Notes: a model not told the origin generated them from the letters alone. Shown: positions 34,379 to 43,480, counted from the first letter of the stretch. The stretch: DNA of 64,000 nt from Ruminococcus flavefaciens ATCC 19208 (GCF_000518765.1 NZ_KI912490.1:382897-446896); one strand, 5' to 3'. Program-made: numbers and translations.

Positions 34379-35341
34379 TTACATATTTGAGAATTCCTCG
34401 TTCTGAGGAAGTTTTGTAGTTGTCGGTTCAGCAGCTGAGGTCTGTTCCTCTGTCTTGTTTTCAGATGTTTCGGCAGATGGCTGTGCGGCTGTAGTTGCAG
34501 GAGCGGAGTTTCCGCCCTTTTGTACAGTATTCTGGCAAAGCCAGTCGCACCAGTTTGAATAATACTTTGCTAAGAAGTGGATTCCGTCGCTTGTACAGTC
34601 GTCGGGAAGTGCGCCGTACTCATTATCGAAGATGCCGTTTGCATTGAGGAAGAATACTTTGTTGTTGTCTGCAAGCTCCGACAGCTTGCTGTTGAGAGCG
34701 TTGATGCGCTCATTGTTGATAATGTCTGTTTCTGCAAAGGAAGCAACGTGGAGATTTGCCTGAATGTAAATGATAGCATCAGGCTGCACCTCTTTGATAC
34801 CATCAACGAGCTTTCTGAAAGCGGAAGCAGTATATTCGATATCGTTGCCGACTTCATTTATACCGAGCATTACGTATATTTTGCCGAACTTTTTGCCGTT
34901 GAGAAACTCCCATATAGTTTTGCCGTTAACAGGTGAGTTATCTATCTGATAAGATGAAAGACCGCGGTGACAGAAATACTGTGCATTTTTCAGAGTTCCG
35001 TAATCGCGTATGCCCTCTGTACGGGAATCGCCTATAAAGAGCGCGTCATCGAAATATTCACGGCCGCTCTCCACGAACTGTACTCCTGTCTGTGCAGGAG
35101 CAGGCTCGGTTGCCTTTTCTGCGTCCGCAGGAGTTGTTTCACCTTCAGATGCGGGCTGAGTAGCTGTATTTGCGTCATCTGCTGACGATGCAGGCTGTGC
35201 TGCGGCAACAGGTGGTTTGACTGCCGGCTTTGGGGATTTAGTTTTACTGTTGTTCCATATCTGCTTATATATGAACGGTGATGCGAACAAGCAGGTAAGA
35301 AGCAGTATTATCGCATATATGCCTTGTCTGAATCTGCTCAA
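34379..35341 (-). CDS. Membrane-anchored SGNH/GDSL hydrolase
   Basis: 320 residues. One N-terminal helix (GIYAIILLLTCLFASPFIY) anchors it outside the cell. A Pro/Ala/Thr-rich linker of about 70 residues leads to an SGNH domain: the nucleophile block ALFIGDSRTEGIRDYG (Ser in GDSR) near residue 103, MLGINEVGND with the conserved Asn near 160, and CTSDGIHFLAKYY with the Asp-x-x-His pair near 255. A low-complexity Thr/Glu tail ends it. It lies 12 nt after an AlgI-like MBOAT gene, a pair typical of O-acetylation of surface polysaccharide or wall polymers (compare AlgI/AlgX, DltB/DltD, PatA/PatB). Confidence 0.88.
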   Translation of the reverse strand: MSRFRQGIYAIILLLTCLFASPFIYKQIWNNSKTKSPKPAVKPPVAAAQPASSADDANTATQPASEGETTPADAEKATEPAPAQTGVQFVESGREYFDDALFIGDSRTEGIRDYGTLKNAQYFCHRGLSSYQIDNSPVNGKTIWEFLNGKKFGKIYVMLGINEVGNDIEYTASAFRKLVDGIKEVQPDAIIYIQANLHVASFAETDIINNERINALNSKLSELADNNKVFFLNANGIFDNEYGALPDDCTSDGIHFLAKYYSNWCDWLCQNTVQKGGNSAPATTAAQPSAETSENKTEEQTSAAEPTTTKLPQNEEFSNM

Positions 35342-35353
35342 GATAGTCTCTCC

Positions 35354-37045
35354 TTAAAATCTGAAATACATGAACGGGTCATCGAGTCCCTTATACATAC
35401 AGTAGACAGATGCCCAGAATACTGCAAGAAGGACGATGGCTGTGAAGGGGGAATTCTTCATCTTTCTGTATACCTTCTGAGGAAGAGTTGTTGAGAAGAT
35501 AAAGCCTGCAAGGAAGTATTTCCAGTACATTCCCCAGTATTTAGCGTAGTCCTTGTCCAGTATGGCATAGGTTTTCTGAGGCAGGAACGGAAGAAGTCTC
35601 CTGAAGTAAATGCCCAGCTCATGGAAGTCTGTAATAGCGAAGATAAGCCATGTCAGCGGTATCACTAAGAACATATAGGCATGTCCGAGAGGCTTTATCT
35701 TATTCAGCACCTTGCCTGTCCAGTTCTTTTCGGTCATGATTATTGCAAAGAGAACGAGTCCCCATAAAATGAAGTTCCAGCTTGCACCGTGCCACAGACC
35801 CGTAAACAGCCATACTATAAAGGTATTTCTTATGGTAGCGGCTGCGCCCTTACGGTTTCCTCCGAGAGGGATATATATATATTCCTTGAACCATGTACCG
35901 AGGGTCATGTGCCATCTTCTCCAGAACTCTGTCATAGTGAGGGAGAGATAGGGGTGGTCGAAGTTTCGGGGCAGATTAAAGCCCATTATCTTGCCGAGAC
36001 CTATTGCCATGAGGGAATATCCGCAGAAATCGAAATAGAGCTGGAATGAGTAGGCGAATATGCCAAGCCATGCAAGGCGTGAGGATATGCTCTCGTAGCC
36101 AATGGTTGATATATCGCTCCAGAGACCGCCTATCTGGTTGGCGATGAGGACTTTATAGCCAAGACCTATGGTAAAGGTCTTGAGACCGTCCTCCACCTTG
36201 CGGAACGAGTGCTTTCGCTTCTGAAGCTCCTTTGCAACATGGTCGTATGTAACGATAGGACCTGCGATGAGCTGCGGGAACATGGTGATGTATGCACCGT
36301 AGTTTACAAGCTTCTTCTCAGCCTTTGCCTTTCCGCGGTAAACATCGGCTATATATGATACATTCTGGAAAGTATAGAAGCTTATGCCGATAGGGAGGAT
36401 AATATCCTTTACGGTAAGGCTCTGGTGGAAAATGGCGTTGATATTCTCAGTGCCGAAGGTCCAGTATTTGAAGAATATGAGCCACCAGAAGTTGAAGAGG
36501 ACACCGAATAAAAGCCACAGTTTTTTAGTATGCTTGCTGTGCTCGATGAACTGTCCGACGATGAAGTTGAGAAGTACGGTAAGCAGGAAAAGCAGTATAT
36601 AAACAGGCTTTTTTACGCCGAAGCTGTAGAATACCACGCTTCCTGTAAATATAACAAGATTCTGATACTCTATCCGTGAGGATATCAGGACTTGCCTGAA
36701 CAGTATAGCTACTGCCAGCAGATAGAGTATTATATGCAGCGGTTTAGTATAGCCGAGAGTGTGGAACAGGAAAAAGGCTGCCGCCGCACTGCCGAAGATA
36801 AGCACAACACATCGGAAGCGTTTTTCCGAAGCGGTTTTCGATTCATACAGTATCCAGACCACAGATGCAAGATAAATAAGAATTGGAAGAGGCTTGAACA
36901 GCCTCATTATATAAAACATGACTATTCCGACAATAACAGCGGATATCAATAAAACAGGATTTCTGTATTTTTTTTCAGATGCCGAGTAGGCTATCATAAA
37001 AACAGGAAGGAATATGAAAATAAATTCCAAGCTGCTGAATACCAA
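35354..37045 (-). CDS. MBOAT family O-acyltransferase (AlgI-like) with extra N-terminal helices
   Basis: 563 residues, against about 460-500 for ordinary AlgI-type proteins. The start is set at TTG 37045 because AAAGGGTGG lies 5 nt before it and the product then begins MVFSSLEFIFIFLP, the family standard; a GTG at 37054 is the alternative. The usual N-terminal helix pair (YQNLVIFTGSVVFYSFGVKKP) is preceded by two related copies (KYRNPVLLISAVIVG..., RFRCVVLIFGSAAAA...). The core has PIGISFYTFQNVSYIADVYRG, MFPQLIAGPIV, EFWRRWHMTLGTWFKEYIYIPLGGNR and the catalytic His in GLWHGASWNFILWG. It moves acyl groups outward to surface glycans with the SGNH partner. Confidence 0.92.
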   Translation of the reverse strand: MVFSSLEFIFIFLPVFMIAYSASEKKYRNPVLLISAVIVGIVMFYIMRLFKPLPILIYLASVVWILYESKTASEKRFRCVVLIFGSAAAAFFLFHTLGYTKPLHIILYLLAVAILFRQVLISSRIEYQNLVIFTGSVVFYSFGVKKPVYILLFLLTVLLNFIVGQFIEHSKHTKKLWLLFGVLFNFWWLIFFKYWTFGTENINAIFHQSLTVKDIILPIGISFYTFQNVSYIADVYRGKAKAEKKLVNYGAYITMFPQLIAGPIVTYDHVAKELQKRKHSFRKVEDGLKTFTIGLGYKVLIANQIGGLWSDISTIGYESISSRLAWLGIFAYSFQLYFDFCGYSLMAIGLGKIMGFNLPRNFDHPYLSLTMTEFWRRWHMTLGTWFKEYIYIPLGGNRKGAAATIRNTFIVWLFTGLWHGASWNFILWGLVLFAIIMTEKNWTGKVLNKIKPLGHAYMFLVIPLTWLIFAITDFHELGIYFRRLLPFLPQKTYAILDKDYAKYWGMYWKYFLAGFIFSTTLPQKVYRKMKNSPFTAIVLLAVFWASVYCMYKGLDDPFMYFRF

Positions 37046-37144
37046 ATGTACCACCCTTTAGTTAATTCATTTGTTAGAGCTGCTGCTGTTTGTCGCGGCT
37101 GTATAATCTACGAAAAATAGCAATATTTAAACTCATACATTACT

Positions 37145-37173
37145 ATTTTACACGTTTGACGATTAATTGTCAA
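37145..37173 (-). promoter_or_regulatory. Promoter and palindromic candidate operator of MBOAT operon
   Basis: On the minus strand: TTGACA (37173-37168), 17-nt spacer, TAAAAT (37150-37145). The 18-bp near-palindrome TTGACGATTAATTGTCAA (37156-37173) covers the -35 box and upper spacer, so a repressor site is plausible. The -10 region is about 100 nt before the start codon. Confidence 0.65.
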
Positions 37174-37216
37174 TAGCTTTGGAATAATGTAGCAATTTGC
37201 AGTAAACTGCCTCTTT

Positions 37217-37530
37217 TTAGTGATTAGTTATTAGTGATTAATGTAGGGAACGCCGCCCAACAGGCGCCGCGACCCTCTGTCCTACGGACATCTCCCTGTA
37301 CTACAGGGAGTCACCCTCGGCGTTCCGAGCCGTTAGCCGTTAGCTTGTAGGGGAGCCTGCCCTCGGGCTCCCGTTAATTCGTAATGCGTAATTCGTAATG
37401 CGTAATTATGGTGTCCGCTTACGCGGACAAATTAAGAATGATAATTTGTAGGGGCTGCCTTTGGCAGTCCGTGAAATAACGATATCATAGTGATCGGGAG
37501 CCCGAGGGCGGGCTCCCATACAAATTGGAT
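37217..37530. repeat. Intergenic repeat cluster with four hairpin elements
   Basis: TTAGTGATTAATG words lead into a composite element (37242-37327, TGTAGGGAACGCCG ... CGGCGTTCCG with about 60 nt inside), a unit at 37346-37373, GCGTAATTCGTAATGCG words with a GTGTCCGC/GCGGACA palindrome, a unit at 37447-37471 and a reversed one at 37495-37522. No gene is present in 37046-37754. Confidence 0.82.
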
Positions 37531-37679
37531 CATTTTTATGTGTTGCGTAGGTCAAAGGCTCTGTGCCGCAATATTTGCCATACAGCAACATACGGTGAGC
37601 GTTATAACTAATATATTGCTGTTGATATTTCTGAAATTTAATCAAACGCACGATTTTTATGATTAATTTTTTTTGTTTG

Positions 37680-37708
37680 TTGACGGCTTCTGCGGTCGGT
37701 GCTATAAT
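37680..37708 (+). promoter_or_regulatory. Promoter of lipoprotein gene
   Basis: TTGACG (37680-37685), 17-nt spacer, TATAAT (37703-37708), followed by AAAGGAGAAA before the ATG at 37755. Confidence 0.8.
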
Positions 37709-37754
37709 TGACAACGAATAAAGCCTGATAACAGGTGAAAAAGGAGAAATTTAC

Positions 37755-38498
37755 ATGAAAAAACAGTTTATCGCAGCAGCGCTCATTGCAGCACTGGGAC
37801 TTACAGCCTGCGGCGAAAGCGAAAAGAGCGACAATAAAACAGAAAAGACTACAGGTGCAGCTACAACAGCCGAGATAACAACAGAAGCGGCAACAGAAGC
37901 TGCAACAACAGCTGAAATAACCACAGAAGCAGCAACAGAGGCGGCTGTTCCAACAGAGCTCAGCGACAAATACGTTGACTTTAATAACATGAGTTTTAAG
38001 TATAACGGTCATTTGATGACGCTTGGCGTATCTACATTACAGGATTTCCTTGATGCAGGCTTAGAGCCAAAGGACAATTACGATAAGGTGTGGAAAGAAA
38101 GCTTTTACGGTGATCCGCACGTGGCTGGTTGTGCAATTGAATATTCCGTACCTTTAGGAAATTCTGAAGCATATTGCGATTTATATTTCTGCAATCTTAA
38201 AGAGGAAGGAACACCGATGAAAGACTGTGTTCTCTGTTATATATGCTATGATGGCAGCAAACTTGATAAGAAAAACGGGGAATACTGCAATGGTTTTGAA
38301 TTTGCTTTCCCTTATAATCTTACAGCAGATGAACTTACCGCAAACAGCGGCGAACCGACTTACAAAGAAGGTGAAAATGGATTCTTTTATACAGAAACAT
38401 CAACTGTTTTCACCGACGAGGAAAGAAGCATCGTTTTTAGCTTTGATAACAAAAATGATTGGACAATTACTTGTGTGAATATGACATGGACTCCATGA
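37755..38498 (+). CDS. Secreted lipoprotein of unknown function
   Basis: 247 residues. The signal peptide MKKQFIAAALIAALGLTAC ends in the lipobox LTAC, so the Cys at 19 should be lipidated. A low-complexity linker of Thr/Ala/Glu with an imperfect repeat (AEITTEAATEAATT) spans about residues 33-65. The mature domain starts near DKYVDFNNMSFKYNGHLMTLG and contains several Cys (CAIEYSV, YCDLYFCNL, CVLCYICYD), suggesting disulfides or metal binding. I recognise no family. It has its own promoter and terminator. Confidence 0.8.
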   Translation: MKKQFIAAALIAALGLTACGESEKSDNKTEKTTGAATTAEITTEAATEAATTAEITTEAATEAAVPTELSDKYVDFNNMSFKYNGHLMTLGVSTLQDFLDAGLEPKDNYDKVWKESFYGDPHVAGCAIEYSVPLGNSEAYCDLYFCNLKEEGTPMKDCVLCYICYDGSKLDKKNGEYCNGFEFAFPYNLTADELTANSGEPTYKEGENGFFYTETSTVFTDEERSIVFSFDNKNDWTITCVNMTWTP

Positions 38499-38511
38499 CA
38501 TAATAAAAACA

Positions 38512-38546
38512 CAGCGCAGCAAGGATAATACCTGCTGCGCTTTTTC
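38512..38546 (+). terminator. Terminator of lipoprotein gene
   Basis: AGCGCAGCA / TGCTGCGCT stem followed by TTTTTC, 15 nt after the stop codon. Confidence 0.88.
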
Positions 38547-38550
38547 TGTC

Positions 38551-38698
38551 TGTGGGGGCTCACACTGTGCGCCCGTTAGTTTTTGCGGCTATTTCGGGCG
38601 AACGATGTTCGCCCCTACAAATGGTCATTTGAGGTCTTTTTGAGACTTGCGGACTGCCAAAGGCAGCTCCTACAAGCTAACGGCTAATGGCTAACGGC
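38551..38698. repeat. Intergenic hairpin elements before folD end
   Basis: A degenerate unit at 38551-38575, and reversed units at 38595-38619 (TGTAGGGGCGAAC/GTTCGCCCG) and 38650-38674 (TGTAGGAGCTGCC/GGCAGTCCG), then GCTAACGGCTAATGGC words that touch the folD stop codon. Confidence 0.78.
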
Positions 38699-39556
38699 TC
38701 ATTCAATTCCTGCCTGCTGTTTAGCAGCTGTGAGGGTATTTTTCATGAGCATTGCGATAGTCATAGGACCTACGCCGCCGGGTACGGGAGTGATGAAGGA
38801 AGCCTTCTTTTCTGCTGACTCGAACTCAACGTCGCCGCAGAGCTTGCCGTTGTCGAGGCGGTTCATGCCTACGTCGATAACGACTGCGCCTTCCTTAATC
38901 ATATCGCCTGTAACGAAGTTAGCGCGTCCGATAGCTACTACGAGGATATCAGCACCGAGGCATATCTCCTTGAGGTTCTTTGTCTTTGAGTGGCAGATAG
39001 TAACTGTGCCGTTTTTCTGGAGAAGAAGCATTGCCTGCGGCTTGCCTACGATGTTGCTTCTGCCGATAACTACGCACTGCTTGCCTGTGATGTCAGTGCC
39101 TGTGCTCTCGATAAGGCGCATAACGCCTGCGGGAGTACATGGCAGGAATGAGTATTCGCCTATCATTATCTTGCCTACGTTGATAGGGTGGAAAGCGTCA
39201 ACGTCCTTATCGGGTGAGATAGCGTTGATAACTGCCTTTTCGTCGATATGCTTTGGCAGAGGGAGCTGTACAAGTATGCCGTTAACTCTGTCATCGCGGT
39301 TAAGTACATTTACAAGGTCGAGGAGCTGCTCCTGAGTGGTGTTCTCGTCGAGTGCATACTCGTATGACTGGAAGCCTACAGCTTCACAAGCCTTTTTCTT
39401 GTTGTTTACATAGACTCTCGATGCAGGATCGTTTCCAACGATAACTACTGCAAGACCTACCTTGAGTCCTTTTTCTTCTCTGAGCTTTGCTGTTTCGTCA
39501 GCAACCTCCTGCTTTACTGCTGCGGAAACTGCCTTTCCGTCAATTAACTGTGCCAT
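38699..39556 (-). CDS. folD: Bifunctional methylenetetrahydrofolate dehydrogenase/cyclohydrolase
   Basis: A 285-residue cytosolic enzyme that interconverts 5,10-methylene-, 5,10-methenyl- and 10-formyl-tetrahydrofolate, feeding purine and formyl-Met-tRNA synthesis. Seen: [21 protein letters not shown] with the catalytic Tyr-x-x-x-Lys (YVNNK), [14 protein letters not shown], the dinucleotide loop [18 protein letters not shown] near residue 160, and the C-terminal [18 protein letters not shown]. The length is normal. The start codon follows the lgt stop codon with no gap, so lgt-folD translation is probably coupled. Confidence 0.97.
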   Translation of the reverse strand: MAQLIDGKAVSAAVKQEVADETAKLREEKGLKVGLAVVIVGNDPASRVYVNNKKKACEAVGFQSYEYALDENTTQEQLLDLVNVLNRDDRVNGILVQLPLPKHIDEKAVINAISPDKDVDAFHPINVGKIMIGEYSFLPCTPAGVMRLIESTGTDITGKQCVVIGRSNIVGKPQAMLLLQKNGTVTICHSKTKNLKEICLGADILVVAIGRANFVTGDMIKEGAVVIDVGMNRLDNGKLCGDVEFESAEKKASFITPVPGGVGPMTIAMLMKNTLTAAKQQAGIE

Positions 39557-40735
39557 TTATTTGTCCTCCTTATGGCTGTCGGACTTTTCGTCCTCATTGT
39601 TATCTTTTATTTCCACGATGTCGTCATCGTCATTGTCGTCTGTGCCGTCATCGGGTTCATCGTCGTCGTCATCGTCCTCGTCATCATCATCGAGTTCGCT
39701 TTCATCGAAATCATCATCATCGTCGTTGAAGATATCGAGATCATCGTCATCGTCAACGCCTATTTTAGCGTCATCACCCTTTATGTTCATTTTCTTTCTG
39801 CGTGATTCCTCGATAAGGCGGTGTGATTCCTCTGTATTTGCGTAAAGCACCATGCTATCGGGATCGCGCTTTCTCTTTGCAAAGAATACTATCTGAAGTA
39901 TTAACGATACAACGAATATTACTGCTGAAAGTGCCTGTGATACGCGGATATTTCCGAGCATAAGGCTGTCGGTGCGGAGTCCCTCAACTATGAAGCGTTC
40001 AGCGCCGTACCATGTAAGGTACATGAGGAAAAGCTGTCCGTCGTACTTTCTGCGCTTTGACCAGAATGCGAAGATAACAAAGCCAAGCAGACACCATAAT
40101 GATTCGTACAGGAAACAAGGGTGTACAGGCTTTTCCCAGAGCATATCCAGACCGTTGTTGTACATATCTCCGCCCATCTGCATACCGTCGCTGATAGTGC
40201 GCTGGATAGTACCGCCTGTCATGCCGAGAAATGAGCTTGTATTTGTTCCGAAAGCCTCCTGATTTACGAAGTTGCCCCAGCGTCCGACACCCTGTCCGAT
40301 AAGGAAGCCGATAACTGTTATATCAAGCATCGGGAGCATCTTGATCTTTCGTATCTTACATATTATAAGTCCTACAAGAAGTGCACCTATGATACCGCCG
40401 TATATGGCAAGTCCGCCGTTTCGGGTATTGACTATGTCTCCCCATTTGCCCTTGTATTCGTCCCAGCGCATGAGCACATAGTACACACGTGCGCCTATGA
40501 TACCGCCGATAACGCCGCCGATTACAGCGTCGATAGCTCTGTCGGCATCGAGTCCGAAACGTTTCATTCTCGGAAGAGCATATACAAGTGCAAGGATAAG
40601 CCCCAATGTGATAAGGATACCGTACCATTGTATCTGTATTCCGCGGATACTGAAGGCTGTGGGATCAATGTGGAATTTCCAGCCCAGCTCGGGGAATTGT
40701 ATTTCGTTTGGTTCTAAGAGTGTTTCTGTTGACAT
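39557..40735 (-). CDS. lgt: Prolipoprotein diacylglyceryl transferase with long acidic tail
   Basis: 392 residues; typical Lgt has 260-300. Start at 40735 behind AAAGGAGG. The membrane enzyme moves diacylglycerol from phosphatidylglycerol to the lipobox Cys of prolipoproteins, here including the lipoproteins at 4.8, 37.8 and 44.5 kb. Seen: IQIQWYGILITLGLILAL (with the conserved early Tyr), GGLAIYGGIIGALLVG, the Lgt signature RWGNFVNQEAFG and the C-terminal HPCFLYESLW and YGAERFIVEGLRTDSL. The last ~85 residues are an Asp/Glu-rich cytoplasmic tail with long Asp runs, not needed for known activity. Located 5 nt after the M16 gene. Confidence 0.95.
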   Translation of the reverse strand: MSTETLLEPNEIQFPELGWKFHIDPTAFSIRGIQIQWYGILITLGLILALVYALPRMKRFGLDADRAIDAVIGGVIGGIIGARVYYVLMRWDEYKGKWGDIVNTRNGGLAIYGGIIGALLVGLIICKIRKIKMLPMLDITVIGFLIGQGVGRWGNFVNQEAFGTNTSSFLGMTGGTIQRTISDGMQMGGDMYNNGLDMLWEKPVHPCFLYESLWCLLGFVIFAFWSKRRKYDGQLFLMYLTWYGAERFIVEGLRTDSLMLGNIRVSQALSAVIFVVSLILQIVFFAKRKRDPDSMVLYANTEESHRLIEESRRKKMNIKGDDAKIGVDDDDDLDIFNDDDDDFDESELDDDDEDDDDDDEPDDGTDDNDDDDIVEIKDNNEDEKSDSHKEDK

Positions 40736-40740
40736 TAAAA

Positions 40741-42018
40741 TTATGCCTCCTTTTCTATTATAGACAGTACACACCTGTCACGGCGCAGTTCTCTGCGCAT
40801 ATAATCAATAACGTCATCGCTGGTCAGCGCTGACAGCACCTCGATAGCGTCATATGGACCTACATCGTCTATATGAGCATTCAGCATCATGTTTGCGACC
40901 GATTCAACGTTGTTGAGCTCTAAGATCATCATGCCGTATGAGGATTTCTTTATTCTCTGGAAGTCCTTTTCTCTGATGCCTTCGCTTACAAGGCGGTCTA
41001 TTTCTTCAAAGAGGGCTTCTCTTATTATTTCGGGCTTGTCGGACTCGCCCGAGAATATAACTGTAAAATAATTGTCGCCGTAGAATACTTCACCGCCGAA
41101 TGTGGAATTGATTATCTCTTCCTTGAGAAGCCTTTCGCACATAGGCAGTGCAGGGTCTGAGAGCAGAGCAGATGCGGTAGATGCAGCGGCAATATCCTTA
41201 AGGCGTTCAAGACCGTTTTTGGCGGTACATTTATAGCCTAAATGGAAGATGGAAGCGCCTACAGGCTGTTTTTCGCGTATCTCTGGCTTAACTATATCAT
41301 CGGGCTCATCAGGGAATACCGTTTCGAGTCCCTTGTCGGCACAGGGAGAGAGACAGCTGTCACATATCTCAAGTACCTTGTCCGCACTGATGTTTCCTGC
41401 AATGGAAAGTACCATATTATTCAAGTCATAGAAGGTATTATAGCATCTGTACAGCAGATCGGCGTCTATGTGGGATATGCTTTCCACAGTACCTGCAATG
41501 TCGATCTTTACAGGGTGTGAGTGGTACATACCGCTGAGCATATTGAAGAATACCAGCCATTCCGGATTGTCATTGGTCATCTTTATTTCCTGCTCTATGA
41601 TTCCCATTTCCTTGTCAACGTTTTCGTCGGTGAAATAGGGCTTTCTGACAAAATCCAGCAGGATTTTCAGGTTTTCTTCATAGTTCTTTGAACAGCTGAA
41701 TGTATAGCAGGTCTTGTCAAAGGTCGTAAAGGCATTGCAGGAAGCACCTGTTTTGGCGTAAAGCTCAAATACTCCGCAGTCCTCGTTCTCGAAGAGCTTA
41801 TGCTCAAGGAAGTGAGCGATTCCCTCGGGAACAGTCGTATAATCCTTATCTGCGGCAGTCTTGAACATTGTATTCACAGAACCGTATTTTGTGCCGAACA
41901 GGGCTTCTATACTGTTGAATCCCTGCATCTCGCATATATATATATCAAGTCCGCTCTTATGCTTTACGTGTATACAGCTGTCGCCTGTGCGCGGGCTTGT
42001 AATTATTTCCTTGTTCAT
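40741..42018 (-). CDS. M16 family zinc metallopeptidase, active subunit (YmfH-like)
   Basis: 425 residues. The inverted zinc motif HFLEH (His-x-x-Glu-His) occurs near residue 68 in EGIAHFLEHKLFENED, with the downstream zinc-binding Glu in the MGIIEQEIKM helix about 75 residues later. The C-terminal half shows the second M16 domain (VGASIFHLGYKC ... FGGEVFYGDNYFTVIFSG). It overlaps by 4 nt with a second M16 homologue that lacks the zinc motif. Such pairs (YmfF/YmfH in Bacillus) form heterodimers in which one subunit is catalytic. The substrate is unknown. Confidence 0.92.
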   Translation of the reverse strand: MNKEIITSPRTGDSCIHVKHKSGLDIYICEMQGFNSIEALFGTKYGSVNTMFKTAADKDYTTVPEGIAHFLEHKLFENEDCGVFELYAKTGASCNAFTTFDKTCYTFSCSKNYEENLKILLDFVRKPYFTDENVDKEMGIIEQEIKMTNDNPEWLVFFNMLSGMYHSHPVKIDIAGTVESISHIDADLLYRCYNTFYDLNNMVLSIAGNISADKVLEICDSCLSPCADKGLETVFPDEPDDIVKPEIREKQPVGASIFHLGYKCTAKNGLERLKDIAAASTASALLSDPALPMCERLLKEEIINSTFGGEVFYGDNYFTVIFSGESDKPEIIREALFEEIDRLVSEGIREKDFQRIKKSSYGMMILELNNVESVANMMLNAHIDDVGPYDAIEVLSALTSDDVIDYMRRELRRDRCVLSIIEKEA

Positions 42019-43283
42019 TGCTCCTGTACCTCCTTGTCAAGCATAAGATATACGGTATCAAGCTTCAGGGAGTTTGCAGCCTCTATGATCTTTTCTTTTG
42101 TGACTGCCTTGAATTTTTCAAAATGTTCTTCGGGAGTTATATACTGCCCGTCGCTGAAACAGTCGAAAAACCAGCTTATATAAGAGGAAGGAGTATCGCC
42201 TATCTGTAATATTGCGTTATCCAGCGCCATAAGAGAGCTTTCGATCTCCTCGTCGGTGATATTGCCCTTTTTTATCTCTTCGAGCTGAGCGAGTATCTCA
42301 TCGCGGGCTTTGTCGATATTACAGCGTTCAATTCCACTGTCCACAAAGAAGGTTCCCTTTGCCGAGATAGAAGTGCTCGTGCAGTAGTAGCAAAGGCTCA
42401 GCTTTTCCCTGACACTGAGGAAAAGCTTTGAAAACGGCATTTCACCGTATATGATGCTGAGCATTTTCAGTGCATATTTATCATCGGAGTCTGTCTTGAA
42501 TGCCAGTACCATTTTGCACTGATTTACGTCAAACTCCTCGGAAACAGTCACAGATTCGGGTTTCAGGGGACTGTGGTTGCGTACACTGGCTTTTCGGGGA
42601 GCTCTTTCTATGTCCTTGAAGCCCTCGGCAAACATTTCTGCGAAGGAGCTGTCCTCATTTGGAGAGACGTAATATACCTCTATCCGTGCAGTTTTCATAA
42701 GCTCATGATAGGCACTGAGGGCGTCCCCGGAAGTCGCCTCTGCGGCAGCTTCGCGGCTTCCGTAGCCTGTACACTCGGCAGGCTCACCTTTGAAGGCGGT
42801 TTTTGCAGCCTGAGATATGGCGTAGCTGCGCTTCTGGTTGAGCTCTCCGTCTATTCTGTCGATAAGGTCCTTTTTTACTATATTGAAGGAATCGGGATCA
42901 AATTCCTTTCCGCTGATATTCGGCTCAAAAATACAGCTTTGCAGCAGCCGGCGCATTTCACCGTTTATATCCTCTCCGTTAAGAGCGTACTTGTTATCGA
43001 GCCATGAAGCTCTCAGCCCAAGTATCTGTGCATCGCCCTTTTTTCTTGCTAAAGAACCAAGTCCTGCGCCGTAAAGCTCCGAAAGCTTTTCACACAGCGA
43101 GGCGTATGTCCTGTATTGGCTGCTGGAAACGGTAAGAATGCTTATTCCGAGGTTATTTACGGCTGCCGTCTTTTCATTAAGCTCTGTAATGAAATAGACC
43201 GCGAGGGAACTGGACTTGAATTTATTGTCAATAATAGCAGTAAATTCGATCTCATTGCCCAACTCGAACCGTTTATATATCAT
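42015..43283 (-). CDS. M16 family peptidase-like protein, non-catalytic partner (YmfF-like)
   Basis: 422 residues. Fold features match M16 (an N-terminal domain with VYFITELNEKTAAVNNLG, a central VYYVSPNEDSSF, and a second domain with MVLAFKTDSDDKYALKMLSIIYG and REKLSLCYYCTSTS), but the His-x-x-Glu-His zinc site is absent where it would be expected. It probably serves as the substrate-binding partner of the downstream YmfH-like subunit, whose start it overlaps (ATGA). ATG at 43283 with GGAG 10 nt upstream; a TTG at 43286 is also possible. Confidence 0.88.
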   Translation of the reverse strand: MIYKRFELGNEIEFTAIIDNKFKSSSLAVYFITELNEKTAAVNNLGISILTVSSSQYRTYASLCEKLSELYGAGLGSLARKKGDAQILGLRASWLDNKYALNGEDINGEMRRLLQSCIFEPNISGKEFDPDSFNIVKKDLIDRIDGELNQKRSYAISQAAKTAFKGEPAECTGYGSREAAAEATSGDALSAYHELMKTARIEVYYVSPNEDSSFAEMFAEGFKDIERAPRKASVRNHSPLKPESVTVSEEFDVNQCKMVLAFKTDSDDKYALKMLSIIYGEMPFSKLFLSVREKLSLCYYCTSTSISAKGTFFVDSGIERCNIDKARDEILAQLEEIKKGNITDEEIESSLMALDNAILQIGDTPSSYISWFFDCFSDGQYITPEEHFEKFKAVTKEKIIEAANSLKLDTVYLMLDKEVQEQ

Positions 43284-43408
43284 CAAGCTTACACTCCAAT
43301 CCTAAAAAGCTATACACTATATTATAACACACTTAAAAATAAAATACCATAGTATTTTTCATTTTTTTCAAATTTTGTTATAACGAACATTATATTGTGG
43401 TAAAATAC

Positions 43409-43438
43409 TTGATTTTTGCGTATGATAAGTGGTATAAT
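43409..43438 (+). promoter_or_regulatory. Promoter of RING/DUF2628 gene
   Basis: TTGATT (43409-43414), 18-nt spacer ending AGTGG, TATAAT (43433-43438). AAGGAGG lies before the ATG at 43481. Confidence 0.68.
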
Positions 43439-43480
43439 ATAAAAGAGTTAATATATGTATTTATAAAAAGGAGGCAGAGT

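Noticed and set aside
39462..39845. Plus-strand Ser-rich frame opposite lgt
   Set aside because: Reverse complement of the Asp-rich tail of Lgt; low-complexity shadow.
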